From positions 14,106,447 to 14,170,446 of the forward strand of contig OX578281.1 of the NCBI GenBank assembly GCA_951217055.1: a stretch of 64,000 nucleotides of DNA, given 5' to 3'. This DNA comes from Gerris lacustris (lineage: Eukaryota > Arthropoda > Insecta > Hemiptera > Gerridae). Position 1 is the first letter of the stretch; the number at the start of each line of letters is the position of its first letter. Shown here piece by piece: positions 21,130 through 32,409 of the stretch. The position numbers were made by a program, and so were the translations under genes. The notes under the pieces were generated by a model, which saw only the letters and a program-made list of their open reading frames with translations, did no database searches and was not told the origin of the DNA.

Positions 21130-22070
21130 ATATAATTTCCTTTATCTGAACAACAAAATATAATTTTATTTTATTTCTTGTACCGCAATACTTTTATGCT
21201 ATGCACCCTCAGCTTTTTTCCAATCCGTCGGACTCCAAATCCTTTTTAAAAATTATAGGCTCAAAATAATAGGCTATCAAAAATATTTTATATTAATGTT
21301 GAATTTATTAAAAATATATAGGATATTTATTTGCATTGCATTTTTAAAGTAAAATATTAATTAAAGGTATTTTGAAGATGAGCAACTGCCTTTTATGTTA
21401 AAAACATACCTTCTTTACCATCGGTGAAAAAAAAAACATGCTCATTTAAATGCTCATTTTAAATTAGAAAAAAAGTCACCAGAAAAGCACCTCTAGCCGA
21501 GACCAAATTAATTTTTGTAGACCTTTGTAGTTTAATAAAGAAAAAATCTTAATGTAAGCCCTTCATTAGATACCTTTTTCTTATATTTACCTACATACAT
21601 TTTTTTTCTTTTAATTAAAAGGTTGAAATATTTTTGTAAAAAATATTTTTTTTTACAAAACACATTTACATCTGTGTCTCCAACTAAATTACACGTGTGT
21701 AATTAATATATGTGTCATTAAATAAATTACAAAAAAAAGAAATAGACTTTAGATGAAATAAATTAAGTATAAAGTGTATACACAACATTCTTTAATAAAT
21801 AAAGCTATAGAAAAGTCATGTGTCAATTAGTAAAGCAGATAGCTTCTTCGCATTCTAATATCACTGCTTTAATGGCGAACATACGAGCAAGATAAAGTAT
21901 TATAAGATAAAATAAATGTTACAACTTTTACATGTATATACATAAGTGCAAGATGAATCAATTTCCGCTCGTGTTGCAATTAATATGGTATCTATATAGA
22001 CTAACCCCCACTGTATGCTACATCAATTTTACTTCGAGGATTTATTTTTAAAAATAGATGAATCGACAGA
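21130..22070. other. AT-rich spacer
   Basis: No gene, RNA or strong repeat recognised. Many A and T homopolymers. Confidence 0.35.
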
Positions 22071-22530
22071 CACAAGACTAAAAATTTAATGAATCATTAA
22101 ATCCACACTACACTTCATATTTGATTGAAATTTGGATGGTAGGTCATAATTAGCCCATTGTTGGTCCCATATAAGTTCCAGACTTCTGTTTGCCCATTTG
22201 TTTCTCTTCTACATGCGCACAAACATACATTTATTTACACCTATATCTTCAAAAGTACATATCTGATTTTTATAAAATTTGGATGGATTGTCGAAAGTAG
22301 ACCATTGATAGCACTGGATTAATTTAAACCATCTGTGCTCTTTAACTTTTGCTTAATTAATACTTTAATTCATGTAAAAAATCAAAAACAATTTCGACAT
22401 ATTACTAAAACAGGGGAACAATTAAATAAATTAGATAATGCTGGTTTGTAAAAGCATAAAATTAATAAAGTACGTGATAGGATGCGAGGAAGCTATGCGG
22501 GCCACACTTATTAGCAATCTATATTTTCCT
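22070..22530 (-). repeat. Dispersed repeat R2b
   Basis: Minus-strand copy that ends with GATGCGAGGAAGCTATGC and the complement of GCCAATTAGTGTGGC. Inside are CGCACAAACATACATTTATT and the TTTATAAAATTTGGATGG block shared with 28000-28620 and 60930-61300. Confidence 0.75.
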
Positions 22531-22807
22531 CAATGATAGGAAAGGCAGTACAAATTTTTTAAACATGTTAATAGAATTTCGATTTCTTTTATAAAAAAAA
22601 AACAACATCAAGTTAACTAGAATAAAACAAAGACGCTTGACACCTGAATTATGACGCTTAAAAATATGTATTAATATACTTTTTAGCGTCCTAAGTAAGA
22701 CATATTTAAATACATAAAGTTGAATCGTAATTTTATTATTATTTAAGTATGCTTCCTTTAATAGTTCCCCCCTGAAACAACTAGTTTATTCCTGAGTCGG
22801 GCACGGA

Positions 22808-22893
22808 GACAGTATTTTGCTATTTTTGTTAAGACAGGATTTTGCTATTTTTGTTTGACAGTATTTTGCTATTTCTGACAGTATTTTGCAATT
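22808..22893 (+). repeat. Short imperfect tandem, GACAGTATTTTGCTATTTNTG
   Basis: Four uneven units of about 20 bp, each containing ACAGTATTTTGC or ACAGGATTTTGC. Confidence 0.75.
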
Positions 22894-22952
22894 GATCTGT
22901 TGTCATTGTTTGATTGTGTCCTCAAGCATTTCTTGATGTGGAACAGTGTTAC

Positions 22953-23182
22953 CTTGGCGTGTTTATCAGGTCATTATGTTTGCTGGCAACATGATTTAGT
23001 GTTCGGTGTCTGTTTTCACATGCTGAACACAAATGCTTATTACCAAAGCTGTTGAGATCTTGTAACATCCTAATCCTTAGAGTACATTCATGTATAATCT
23101 CTCCTATTAATTCCCACGACAGTGTTCCTTCATCAGGAATGTAACAGCTGTCATTACCAAGGTCCAAAATCACAAAGTGATC
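22953..23182 (-). CDS. Possible orphan exon
   Basis: A 230-bp minus-strand segment is open throughout and preceded by a splice-acceptor-like ATTACTCAG and followed by AAG|GTAAC, a good donor. Its translation has the mixed composition of real protein, with conserved-looking CSACENRH and DEGTLSWELIGEIIHEC segments, unlike the Phe/Ile/Asn-rich frames elsewhere in the window. I do not recognise the family, and no companion exon is seen within a few kilobases. It could be an exon of a large host gene, a processed or transposon-derived remnant, or chance. Confidence 0.3.
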
Positions 23183-23318
23183 CTGAGTAATATATATTTT
23201 CCATTACCAGAACAGTAACATTGAAGAGTATCAACTTATTTTTGGTATCACTTTTAACTTTATTTTAAATCAAATTATAATTATCAATAACTACGGGAGA
23301 CATAAAGAGAAAAATAGA

Positions 23319-23389
23319 CCCCCGCACAGGGACTCGAACCACGGGTCCTCCTATTAATCAGGTGCTCTTACCAACTGAGCTATATGGGA
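23319..23389 (-). pseudogene. tRNA-like pseudogene
   Basis: On the minus strand an A box (TAGCTCAGTTGG) and a perfect B box (GGTTCGAGTCC) are present, with a good D stem (GCTC/GAGC). The acceptor stem has one mismatch and several wobble pairs. The region between D and T arms is about three nucleotides too short and does not make a five-pair anticodon stem, so no anticodon can be assigned. I take it to be a degenerate tRNA or tRNA-derived retroposon head. Confidence 0.6.
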
Positions 23390-23689
23390 GAATGATTTTT
23401 CTCTGTCGTTACCGATACAAATTCCCCGAATCCAACTTTTAACTTTATAGAACTCCCACATTTTAAATTAATAAAGGAAATCAAGACATTAGTTCTATAA
23501 TCACAGAATAGCTTTAAATAAATTAAATTACTACACCTACGTATTTCAACCAACACTGTGATCATCTCCAGGTACTATTAAAACATTATAACATTATGAT
23601 AACAACTAACAAAATTTAAAAATCCTAGAAAAAAGCATAACAACAATTAGCACTCGTATAACTGAAGTCTTGATTTCCTTTATTCATTT

Positions 23690-24291
23690 AAAAAAATCGG
23701 TCCGAGACAACTCAGACAAACTTTCTTATATAAATGTTCATAAATACCTAGCCCAGTGTTTCCCATTTATTAGTTTTGTATGTACTTTTAATTATTATTG
23801 AACATTTAATGAATATTTATCATAAAAATAACTTCCCCTGCGCGGGAAATCGAACCCGGGCTCTCTCCGTCCACGTTTTAAGTAATTTTCTCAGGAACTA
23901 GATTTTTCCCGGGAAAACGGCTTATATCGTTAAATTCGTATTTAAATGGACTACATTTTAGAATTTTTTAATCAAAAATGTCAGAACCGTTTTCGAGAAA
24001 TAATTGTTTCACGCTTTTTCAGAGTTTGTGGGGGCCCCCAAATTTGGAGCTAAAATTAATTTCTAGATTTTGCCTCGGGGTTTGATTTTTCTGAACATGT
24101 ATGCCAAATTTCGTGAAAATCGGCCCAGTAGTTTAGGCTCCAGGCGTTTGCACAGACGACAGACGACAGAGAGACATTTTTTTAAAACCACTTTTTTGGA
24201 CTCAGGGGACCTCAAACGTGTAAATCCATCAAAATTTCAAAATCGAATTTTCGCGCCATCACAATACTTTCTCTTTATATGAGAAAGTATA
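23690..24291 (-). repeat. Dispersed repeat R1, copy 1
   Basis: R1 units are about 600 bp. On the strand called here they begin TACTTTCTCATATAAAGAGA, run through CGAAAATTCGATTTTGAGAT, a GTCTGTCTGTCG core, GCCTGGAGCCTAAACTACTG, CCAAATTTGGGG, AAATCTAGTTCCTGAGAAAA and a B-box-like CCCGGGTTCGATTTCC, and finish near GTCTCGGACCGATTTTTT. No protein is encoded. Short frames within them arise from the repeat. Confidence 0.8.
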
Positions 24292-24895
24292 AAACATTGA
24301 AGAGAACAACTATTTCAATATTTGATCGATCATAATTACATTGCAATTATATGGTCACAAGAGACCTTACATATTATGTGAATTCCAAATACCTGAGATC
24401 CTATGAGACCAATTAATTTGTCTATAAACTATTAACAAAATATATTATAATATAAACAGGGTGTCTCAGCCATTGTGCATAACGAATTTATATTTATTTG
24501 AACTTAGAAAAAGAAATTAATTTTTTTGTTATTGGTGTTATTCTTTTTGTCTACTTTTTAAATATGGCGTCAGATTGGTTTTCTTTTTCCTAATTAATCT
24601 TTTTCCTAGTTCTCTCGGAAGTAACTTCAACTTTCTTATTTTTAAATTAGACCTTAATATAGTTATTTTAATATTTATTTACTCAAAATAATATTTATTT
24701 AATAGAATTGTTGGTTCATGCAGTGAGATCGGTTCAATATTTAAAATAAAAAAAATACAAAAATAAAGTTAGCAGAACAGGGCAGAGAAATTGTGACCAA
24801 TTTACGTTGTTTAAAAAAGTATTTTATTATAAAAAATAAATATATATTTTCAGAACAAAATAAAATCACAATACTTTCTCTTTATATGAGAAAGT
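24292..24895. other. AT-rich spacer between R1 copies
   Basis: No gene seen. AACAGGGTGTCTCAGCC near 24460 looks like a single transposon terminus, but no partner end was found. An extra copy of the R1 end (CTTTCTCTTTATATGAGAAA) lies at about 24873-24892. Confidence 0.35.
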
Positions 24896-24899
24896 AAAA

Positions 24900-25512
24900 A
24901 TCAGTCAGAGACAACTCAGACAAACATTCTCGTATATGAGTTCATAATTACTTAGCCAAGTGTTTTCCATTCATTAGTTTTCGTATGTACATTTAAATAT
25001 TATTGAACATTTCATTTAAATTTATCATAAAAATAACTTCTCCTGAGCGGAGAATCGAACCCGGGTTCTCTCCGTTCGCGTTTTAAGCTATTTTCTCAGG
25101 AACTAGATTTTTTCCAGGAAAACGGCTTATATCAATAGATTCGTATTATATGTATTTAATTATTATATGTATTTAAATGGACTACATTTTAGAATTTTTT
25201 AATCAAAATCGTCGGAACCATTTTCGAGAAATAATTTTTTTTTTTCACGTTTCTTTAAAGTTTTTGGGGGTAGCGTCCCCAAATTTAGAGCTAAAATTAA
25301 TTTCTCGATTTCGCCTCGGGGAATGATTTTTCTGAAAATGTATGCCAATTTTCGTCATAATCGGCCCAGTAGTTTAGGCTCCAGGCGTCTGCACAGACAT
25401 TTTTTAAAAACTGCTTTTTTGGACTCTGGGACCTCAAAACGTGTAAATCCATAAAAATCTCAAAATCGAATTTTCGCACCATCACAATACTTCCTCTTTA
25501 TATGAGAAAGAA
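24900..25512 (-). repeat. Dispersed repeat R1, copy 2
   Basis: Adjacent to copy 1 and in the same orientation. All landmarks of R1 are present, including the B-box-like segment (GAATCGAACCCGGG on plus, near 25049). The GTCTGTCTGTC core is shortened to a single ACAGACATT. Confidence 0.8.
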
Positions 25513-25685
25513 AAAATTATCTATATTTCATCAAAATATAAAAGTAACATGCATTTGTAGATAATTACAATTCACTTTCAAATTAGTTAAAATAAGGAAT
25601 AAACATATAAGTGTACAATACACATACATGTATATTAATAATGTGTAGAGGCAGCGAGTTGAATATTGGGCCTTCGTAGACCAGC

Positions 25686-25758
25686 GTCCCTTTGGCGCAG
25701 AGGATAGCGCGTTGGACTTCTAATCCAAAGGTCGTGGGTTCGATCCCCACAAGGGACG
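25686..25758 (+). tRNA. tRNA-Arg-TCT: tRNA-Arg (anticodon TCT)
   Basis: A complete cloverleaf. The acceptor stem GTCCCTT pairs perfectly with AAGGGAC, the D stem is GCGC/GCGC, the anticodon stem TTGGA/TCCAA encloses CTTCTAA with anticodon TCT, and the T arm is GTGGG-TTCGATC-CCCAC, with discriminator G at 25758. The product would decode AGA codons as arginine. The A box (TGGCGCAGAGG) and B box (GGTTCGATCC) are intact for RNA polymerase III. CCA is not encoded, as expected for a eukaryotic nuclear gene, and there is no intron. A run of T follows at about 25773. This is the only gene in the window I regard as surely intact. Confidence 0.95.
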
Positions 25759-26014
25759 GATATCAAATATCATTTTTTATCACATATATACTTAGTTTCA
25801 ATGGTTCCTACTAGTAAAATATAATTAGATAATACCATTAGCCTATTTAACTGATATCTATCTAGGAAATTAGCGATATTTGAACAATTGTACCTGATTC
25901 GCGATGTAATATCTATTTAATAATATATTATTATATATATTTTACTTATTTCTCTTAAACATCATGAAAAAGTAAATAAATCTCGGCATTCTTACTTCAA
26001 CGTAAATTACTTAA

Positions 26015-26250
26015 GGTACTTTTTTAGATTGTTACTCCCCTATGTTTTTTTTTAAGAATTAAAATGACTTTGACTAAATAATTATTAAGACAAAGGGATG
26101 TTTAGTCCAATGTACGTTAGGGCAAAAGAATATCACACTTCAATTTTTATAAGGGGAGTAACAGTCAAAAAAAGAACATTCCGTACGACTTCTTTAGATT
26201 GTTACTCCCCTCTTTTTTTTAAAAGGTGGCTAACAATCTAAAGAAGTGCC
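26015..26250. mobile_element. hAT-like MITE, copy 3
   Basis: Ends GGTACTTTTTTAGATTGTTA and AACAATCTAAAGAAGTGCC. A perfect 8-bp duplication TTACTTAA lies on both sides (26007-26014, 26251-26258). An internal pair of inverted blocks (TAAGGGGAGTAACAGTC near 26150, GATTGTTACTCCCC near 26195) is shared with the other copies. Confidence 0.88.
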
Positions 26251-26382
26251 TTACTTAAATTATTAACTAGGGAAATAGGTAGTATATTTAGAGTGATTTC
26301 TGGAGTATAATTTAGTAGTTATATATGTGTTAAGCTTAAATTTAGTATGTATATCCCGAAAAGTCATAGTATTTTTATATTT

Positions 26383-26980
26383 TCTCTTTATATGAGAAAG
26401 TATTGTGATGGCGCGAAAATTCGATTTTGAGATTTTTATGGATTTACACCATTTGAGTCCAAAAAAGTGGTTTTTAAGAAATGTCTGTCTGTCGTTTCTC
26501 TGTGCAGACGCCTGGAGCCTAAACTACTGGGCCGATTTTGACGAAATTTGGCACACATGTTCAGAAAAATCATACCCCGAGGCGATATTGAGAAATGAAT
26601 TTCAGCTCAAAATTTGGGAGCGCTAACACCCAATAACTCTGAAAAAACATAAACAAATATATTTCTCGAAAAAAAGGTTCCGCCGTTTTTGATTCAAAAA
26701 GTCTAAAATGTAGCCCATTTAAACACGAATCTAACATTATAAGCCGTTCTCCCGGAAAAAAATCTAGTTCCTGAGAGAATAGCTTTAAACGAGGACAGAA
26801 AGAGGCCGGATTCGATTCCCCACCAAGGAGAAGTAATTTTAATGATAAATTTTGATAAAATTTTCAATATTAATTAAATATATTTACGCGGTAACTAATA
26901 AATAGAGACATTGGGCTACGTTATTATGAACTCATATATGAGTAAGTTTGTGTAAGTTGTCTCAGACCTATTTTTTTCTA
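26383..26980 (+). repeat. Dispersed repeat R1, copy 3
   Basis: Plus-strand copy starting CTCTTTATATGAGAAAGTAT and ending around GTTGTCTCAGACC. The B-box-like part is GCCGGATTCGATTCCCC. Its 73-codon frame at 26405 is repeat-derived. Confidence 0.8.
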
Positions 26981-26984
26981 ATTT

Positions 26985-27785
26985 AGATATTTATTGCGTT
27001 ATAAGCAAGACAAAATTCTAGTAAAATTTGTATATGTATAAGATTAGTAATTATCTACTTAATAAATAAAGTATATATATAATTTAATTTATTAATAATA
27101 AAAATATTTGAGCCAAATTAAAAAGCAAATTAAATTGTCATTAAATAATGTAATATTATAAGATAAATTGGTAAAATTGAGACGGAAATTTGAGTGGTTA
27201 GTTAGATGCTACAAGACAAAATACAGTTTTCCTTTAATTTTAAAAGAGAAATGTAATTTCCTTGACATAAGGTTTTCTCTTGAAAATATACTCTATACGA
27301 AATCTTGATAAACTAAAGTTTTAAAAAAATATATAAAAACCTTTTTCTTAAATAAAATGAAGTTTTGTTAACTTTTGTAATTTGATTTTTTTGTGAGAGG
27401 TTTATAAAAAAAAGTTGTATTTTTCCCAGCTAAAGACACATCTTCTGTCATTTCATTTCGTCTTCTGCCATTACATTTCAGATAGAACTCATTGAATCAA
27501 GTCCAAGTGTATAAGGTTGTTCATAAGCAAAACAGAAGAAAGCTTTGATAGTTTTTATCTTATCTAAAAATGCGACGAAAACGGTTTGTGTTTGTGGATT
27601 GGTATGAAGTGGACTGTAATAGAATAAGTAAACACTGGTATACTTTTAGAAATAACAGTTTAATGAGTTGAATATTGAATTATTTGGGAAGCGGTATGGT
27701 TTGGTAGAATTGGAAGATGGCGCTGTGTGCGAGGCTCGCTGGAAACAGACAGAGGGACATGGTAGCATGGAGATAAGAAGAGTGG
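26985..27785. other. AT-rich spacer
   Basis: No gene recognised. A G/A-rich stretch begins near 27700 and leads into the 109-bp duplication; open frames on both strands there reflect composition. Confidence 0.35.
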
Positions 27786-27788
27786 GGG

Positions 27789-28005
27789 TCATGGAGGTAG
27801 GAAAGCTGGAGGAGGTAAGGGTAGAAATCAAGGAGGAAGCAATACGGGTTTAGCATTAAAACATATGAAACTGCACGTTTATCGAGGTAGAAAAACGTCA
27901 TGGAGGTAGAAAAGCTGGAGGAGGCAAGGATAGAAATCAAGGAGGAAGCAATACGGGTTTAGAATTACAACATATGAAACTGCACGTTTATCTAATTAGT
28001 GAAAA
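27789..28005 (+). repeat. 109-bp tandem duplication
   Basis: GTCATGGAGGTAGGAAAGCT at 27789 recurs at 27898 with a few substitutions; both units include AAGGAGGAAGCAATACGGGT and ATGAAACTGCACGTTTATC. Confidence 0.9.
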
Positions 28006-28865
28006 ACAGAACATTTTTGGTTCCGTGCCGGTCACTCAATTTCTTCGAAGCAACATATCTTAAAAACTATAGTCATACTATTTTATTGAAATTTGGATAG
28101 AGGGTCATAATGACCCATTGGGACCATTGTTGGTCCCAAATAAGTTTCAACCTTATGCCCATTTGATTCTCTTCCATATGCGCACAAACATACATTTATT
28201 TCACCTATATCTTAAATTATTTATCTGATTTTTATGAAATTTTGACGTTTCGTTGAAAGTAGCCCGCAGATAGCCCCAGATTAATTTTAACCGTCTGTGC
28301 TCTTTAAAATTCGTTAAATTGATACTTTAATACATTTAAAATTAAAAACAATTTTAACAGGTTTAAAAACGGGGATATCTGCTGTCTACTTTCGACAAAC
28401 CATCCAAATTTCATAAAAATCAGATTAGCACTTTTGAAGATATAGGTGTAAACAAATGTATATTTGTGCGCGTGTTCAAGAGAGGTTGAAAGTTTTATGG
28501 GACCAACAATGAGCTAATTCTGACCTACCATACAAATTTCATTAAAATCGGACGTGTAGTTGTTATGGTATGTAGGTTCAGCAAAAATTGAGCGACAGAC
28601 AGACAGACATGGAACCAAAAATCTCCTATTTGTGTGGCACATTGCTTCATCGCGTGAGGTCACATTTTTTTTAAAAAAATATTTTAATTTACAGAAGGTT
28701 ACGATTAATATAGAACTAACAATGGATTAATTATGACACTTCAAATTTAGTTAAAATCGGATGAGCAGTTACATGAAACCAAAAATTATCATTGATGTCT
28801 GAAACGGATTTCTCTCAGGAATCCGTGTGATTAGAACGGATCACAATGATCCGTTTATCTTAGGT
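28005..28865. repeat. Two R2b copies head to head
   Basis: The left part (28010-28380) is R2b on the minus strand and the right part (28385-28865) is R2b on the plus strand. CACAAACATACATTTATT in the left pairs with AAATGTATATTTGTGCGC in the right, making a large inverted repeat. The right copy carries AAAATTGAGCGACAGACAGA and ends with TGATGTCTGAAACGGATTTC. A CTATTTGTGTGGCACATTGC block, a typical R2 start, lies inside at 28627. Confidence 0.7.
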
Positions 28866-28869
28866 AAGT

Positions 28870-30275
28870 TGAAGACAATAATAAACCAATGAAAAGTCGT
28901 CTATATGCTTAAATAATATGCAAGGTGGATTTTATACATAAATAAAAATAATATCCGATATAAAAACTGACATAAAAAAATATAATGTTATAGAAGTCAG
29001 AATATTATATTTATGACACAATTTTCTCTCTAGTGTTATTTAAGATATTATACTGAATAAAACTGTTGTAGTTTCATATAAAAGTCAAGTGAAAGAGGTC
29101 ATCATAAAAATATCATTGACAACTTGGGCCATATTGAATTCGCTTCTTTTTTTGTTACGCTAGAAAATACATTTTTTTCTGAAGGGAAAGTGTTTTTTTT
29201 CTCAGTCTAGGGTAGGACATTGTATCTAAGGGATATATAGGAAGTATAAGAAGATATGGGGGGTAGAGTAGGTTAGGTTATTCCCGAGGTGAGTAAGGGT
29301 TGTTTACTATATAGCAGTAGAAAGGGCTAAGGTAAACTAAGGGGTAGGTTTATCCCTACACCTCACTACAACCCCTAAGGTTAGGTATTGCTTATATAAC
29401 CTTACCTTGTACTTTCCCTTCCTTTTCTTCCTTAGTGTAAGCTTTAGAATTTCATTGGAACTAAGAAGTAGCTTCGTGTCATTCAAACAATGACCTATAT
29501 TTTAGGACCTACACCTGCCACAATATTTTACTTTGATGACTCTCCCGGCAAAAACTTTGACTTTCGAGGTATTATAATCTTATGACTATTAATACGTTAA
29601 AAACACGCAAAACACATTTTCACAACACAATTTTAGTCAATTTCCTACTTATGGACTATTAACATTCAAGCTAATAAAACATTAAAATATAAGGTAAACC
29701 GTAAAGGCCCCTACCTACTATACGGTAGCAGGATAAGGCTGGATATTGTTTCAGACCTGTCCGGCGACATTATGGTGTATGGGAAAAATGAAAAATCCGG
29801 CGACCGTACGCCGTGCGAACATAACAGCCATTTTTATACGCTATAAGCTAATCCTGAAGCGAAACTTAGTAGTATGGATGTGAGGCATCCGGTTAACACA
29901 ATACGCATGCGCTAACCTGAAAGTAGCGTCAACAGTGGATCAACCTGGAATGACTGAGGTTAGGCGGGAAGTCTGAGTTGTCAACAAACCGAGATCGCAC
30001 AACTCGACATATAGCTTGGCCGTGTATTGGGAATGTAAGATGCCCCATCAGTTTTGGCTTATCCGGCGACCATAGTATAGTTCTAAATAGTATTAGTTTA
30101 GAGGCCTTACAGGAAAGAAACGCTTATAAATAGATAACTGTTCGAATGCAAATACTTCTTTAATACAACATGTAAAAGAACTACAAAGAGTAAGATAAAA
30201 AAAACAAGTAATGGCCTAAAACTTGTAGGTTTTAGGATAAGGGGGTTTCACAAGAATAATGATGGACAGACATAC
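28870..30275. other. Unassigned DNA
   Basis: No coding signature found. The stretch 29690-30070 is GC-richer and contains CCGGCGACATTATGG and TATCCGGCGACCATAG, loosely inverted, which may mark an old TIR element. 29210-29400 holds many GGTTA and CCTTA motifs. Confidence 0.35.
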
Positions 30276-30280
30276 TGTAA

Positions 30281-31114
30281 AGGCCCGGTCAAACAGGAAG
30301 CGGACTGTCCACCACGCACTGTCCGCCGCGGACTGGGGTGGTTAAACAGAATTGAAACAAGGTACAATCTAATTCTTGAACTCGTGTTTTTTAGGGTTTC
30401 GTAGGTAAAACCAAAAAGAGAAGGCCTTATAGTTTCGTTCCTGTGACCGTATGTCTGTCTGTCTGTCACTCTGTACGGTTCCAATAACTTTGAATTTTTA
30501 TTGAGATAAAAACATGAAACTTTGCAGTATTAAATATCATATTGACGCGCTCGCAGGACAAATATAGCCAACTCAATTTTTTTTTGTGCTATTATCAGCA
30601 TGCCTAGCAGTTCCTCCGACGAAGAAGAATTGCTTCTTCTGATTACTTTGAGGCAAGGAACACCAAAAACAAAATGGGTGCAGGAAATAAATGAAAAAAG
30701 AGAGGAGTTTAGTGAGTTTCGCCGGCTATGCTGTGAATTGAGACCATTTGAAGACTTGTCTGTTTCATATTTTCCAATGTCTGAGGAACAGTTTCAGAAG
30801 TTACATACTCCTCTAGAACCTAAAATGTCGAAACAGAGAAGACAAAAAAGATAGGAGGGGGAAAGAAATAGTCCGGGTGACGCATATCAGCCAGAAAAAC
30901 GCACCCAGAAAATGATCAATCAATTGATCAGTAGATTCATCGGTCATGTTACATCCAGTCCGCCACGAACTCTGTGCAAAATTCAACAGCTAATCTGTCC
31001 GCAGCGGACTAGACATTCCGTGGCGGACAGTCGCCTTCTGTTTGATCAGGATGATGCAATATTACAGTCCACACAATCTGCCACGGACAGTCCACATCCT
31101 GTCTAAACGGGCTT
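30281..31114 (+). mobile_element. PIF/Harbinger-type deletion derivative
   Basis: The element begins AGGCCCGGTCAAACAGGAAG and ends with the imperfect complement ATCCTGTCTAAACGGGCTT. TAA lies directly on both sides (30278-30280, 31115-31117), the TWA target duplication of PIF/Harbinger elements. Several inverted CGGACTGTCC/GGACAGTCC blocks sit near both ends. Inside is an 84-codon frame resembling the N-terminus of Harbinger-type transposases. The catalytic DDE part and any Myb-like partner gene are missing, so it is non-autonomous. A segment with TGTCTGTCTGTC (30390-30540) resembles R3. Confidence 0.8.
30600..30854 (+). CDS. N-terminal fragment of a Harbinger-like transposase
   Basis: An 84-residue product. 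It starts MPSSSSDEEELLLLI (acidic, Ser-rich). WVQEINEKREEFSEFRRLC and ELRPFEDLSVSYFPMSEEQF follow. In PIF/Harbinger transposases and HARBI1 relatives this region reads WV-x-(P/E)-IN-x-KRE-x(3)-EF...L...D-x(3)-YF-x-MS-x(2)-F and precedes the DDE nuclease domain. The frame ends in a basic tail (KMSKQRRQKR) at 30854, so the nuclease domain (normally 200 or more further residues) is lost. Lack of stops over the conserved part suggests a fairly young deletion. Family assignment rests on motif resemblance by eye. Confidence 0.6.
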   Translation: MPSSSSDEEELLLLITLRQGTPKTKWVQEINEKREEFSEFRRLCCELRPFEDLSVSYFPMSEEQFQKLHTPLEPKMSKQRRQKR

Positions 31115-31177
31115 TAAATTTGGTTTGTTTAGGAAATTTTGAATTTGAGTTTTTCAGTCCGTTATCTTCAGTAAGCT

Positions 31178-32180
31178 TCATTTGTTGTTTCTCTGGGTCT
31201 ACGGAGATAGTCTCGGTAGAACGAGTGGAAGTAAAAACCTTTCTAATAAATGTATTTGTGGTTTATGGTTATTCTGTTTTCTAAATGCATTGTAACTATT
31301 ATGACATTATGAAGTTAACGTTTATAGGTTCAACACAAGGATTAATACAGCTGAGAAAAAGCAAAACTTTTATTTTCTAATCTTGAACTGAATGGTAGCA
31401 AACTACGTACATTATGTTCCCAGAATTTCCTTCCAAAATGCTTTAATGAAGTTGTTACAAGAACATAAAGCTGAAACAGAACGCAAGACATGAAAATACT
31501 CGGTGTATTTGCAATACGCTCACAGCTACTATTGCATTTAATGTTAAAATAGTCGATTGAGGAAGGTTGGCTTGCTTTAGAACGGTTTTACACTCAGTAG
31601 GCATACCTAATTGGCTGTGGTAGGCAATGCTCGTTATTTATAGTTTCAAAAGCTCCTTTTGTTGAATTTCCCCTTTTTCAGGAATTTCCTCCCACCGAAG
31701 ACTCTTAACATCGATTCTTTTCCGGCTTAAAGCTTTCTGGAATTCTAAAGGAAGTAACCAAGTTTTCTTTTATAAGGTTTCTTTTTTTTTATAACATCTA
31801 TAAAAATGTTTTATAACTTCTTTTATGCATTACTATTACTACTTTTTTCTCTTTTTTTGTTGAGTTTTTTTTTGTTTACTTTACATATGTTGTTGATTTC
31901 GTTCGTTGTGTACCATTTATTTTTTTTTTTTTAAGAAATATTCTTGAAGTTGCTTCAGGTTTATAGTTTCAATATAACTTGTAAATTGGAATCCGGAAAA
32001 AGTTGAGCTTGCTATAGATTGTTGAGTTTGTACAGAAGCCTTGTGTAATATTACTTTACAGGGGGAGGGGGGGGGGGGGGGAGGTTTGTTGAAACAAAAG
32101 CGCCTAACAAAGCTTGATTTGAAAGAATGATTCGTTCTCCCCAGACTATCCCCGTAGACCTAGAGAAACAACAAATGACC
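31178..32180. repeat. Inverted pair of 40-bp repeats, 1 kb apart
   Basis: CATTTGTTGTTTCTCTGGGT (31179) and its complement near 32155-32178 (ACCTAGAGAAACAACAAATG) are matched over about 38 bp including GTCTACGGAGATAGTCT. The intervening kilobase is T-rich with a G-run at 32061-32081 and no gene. It may be the TIRs of an unclassified element. Confidence 0.6.
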
Positions 32181-32409
32181 CCAGACTTTTAACACAATTC
32201 TAACAGAACCTAAAAAAATCAATACTTTGTAAACTATTTCGCAATGGAATAGACATGACGCGATAAAAAATAACAAAAAAAAATCCAATAAAAAAAAGGG
32301 GAAACCCACAAGTTTTATAACTGTTGTTCTAACTAAACAAATATAAAAACATCGTCACGTATTTCACCATATATATATATATAAATATATAAAAATCACG
32401 AAGTAAATG

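Noticed and set aside
26405..26626. Recurrent MMARKFDFEIFMDLH frame in R1 copies
   Set aside because: The start is shared because the repeat DNA is shared; frames break at different points and synonymous bias is not apparent.
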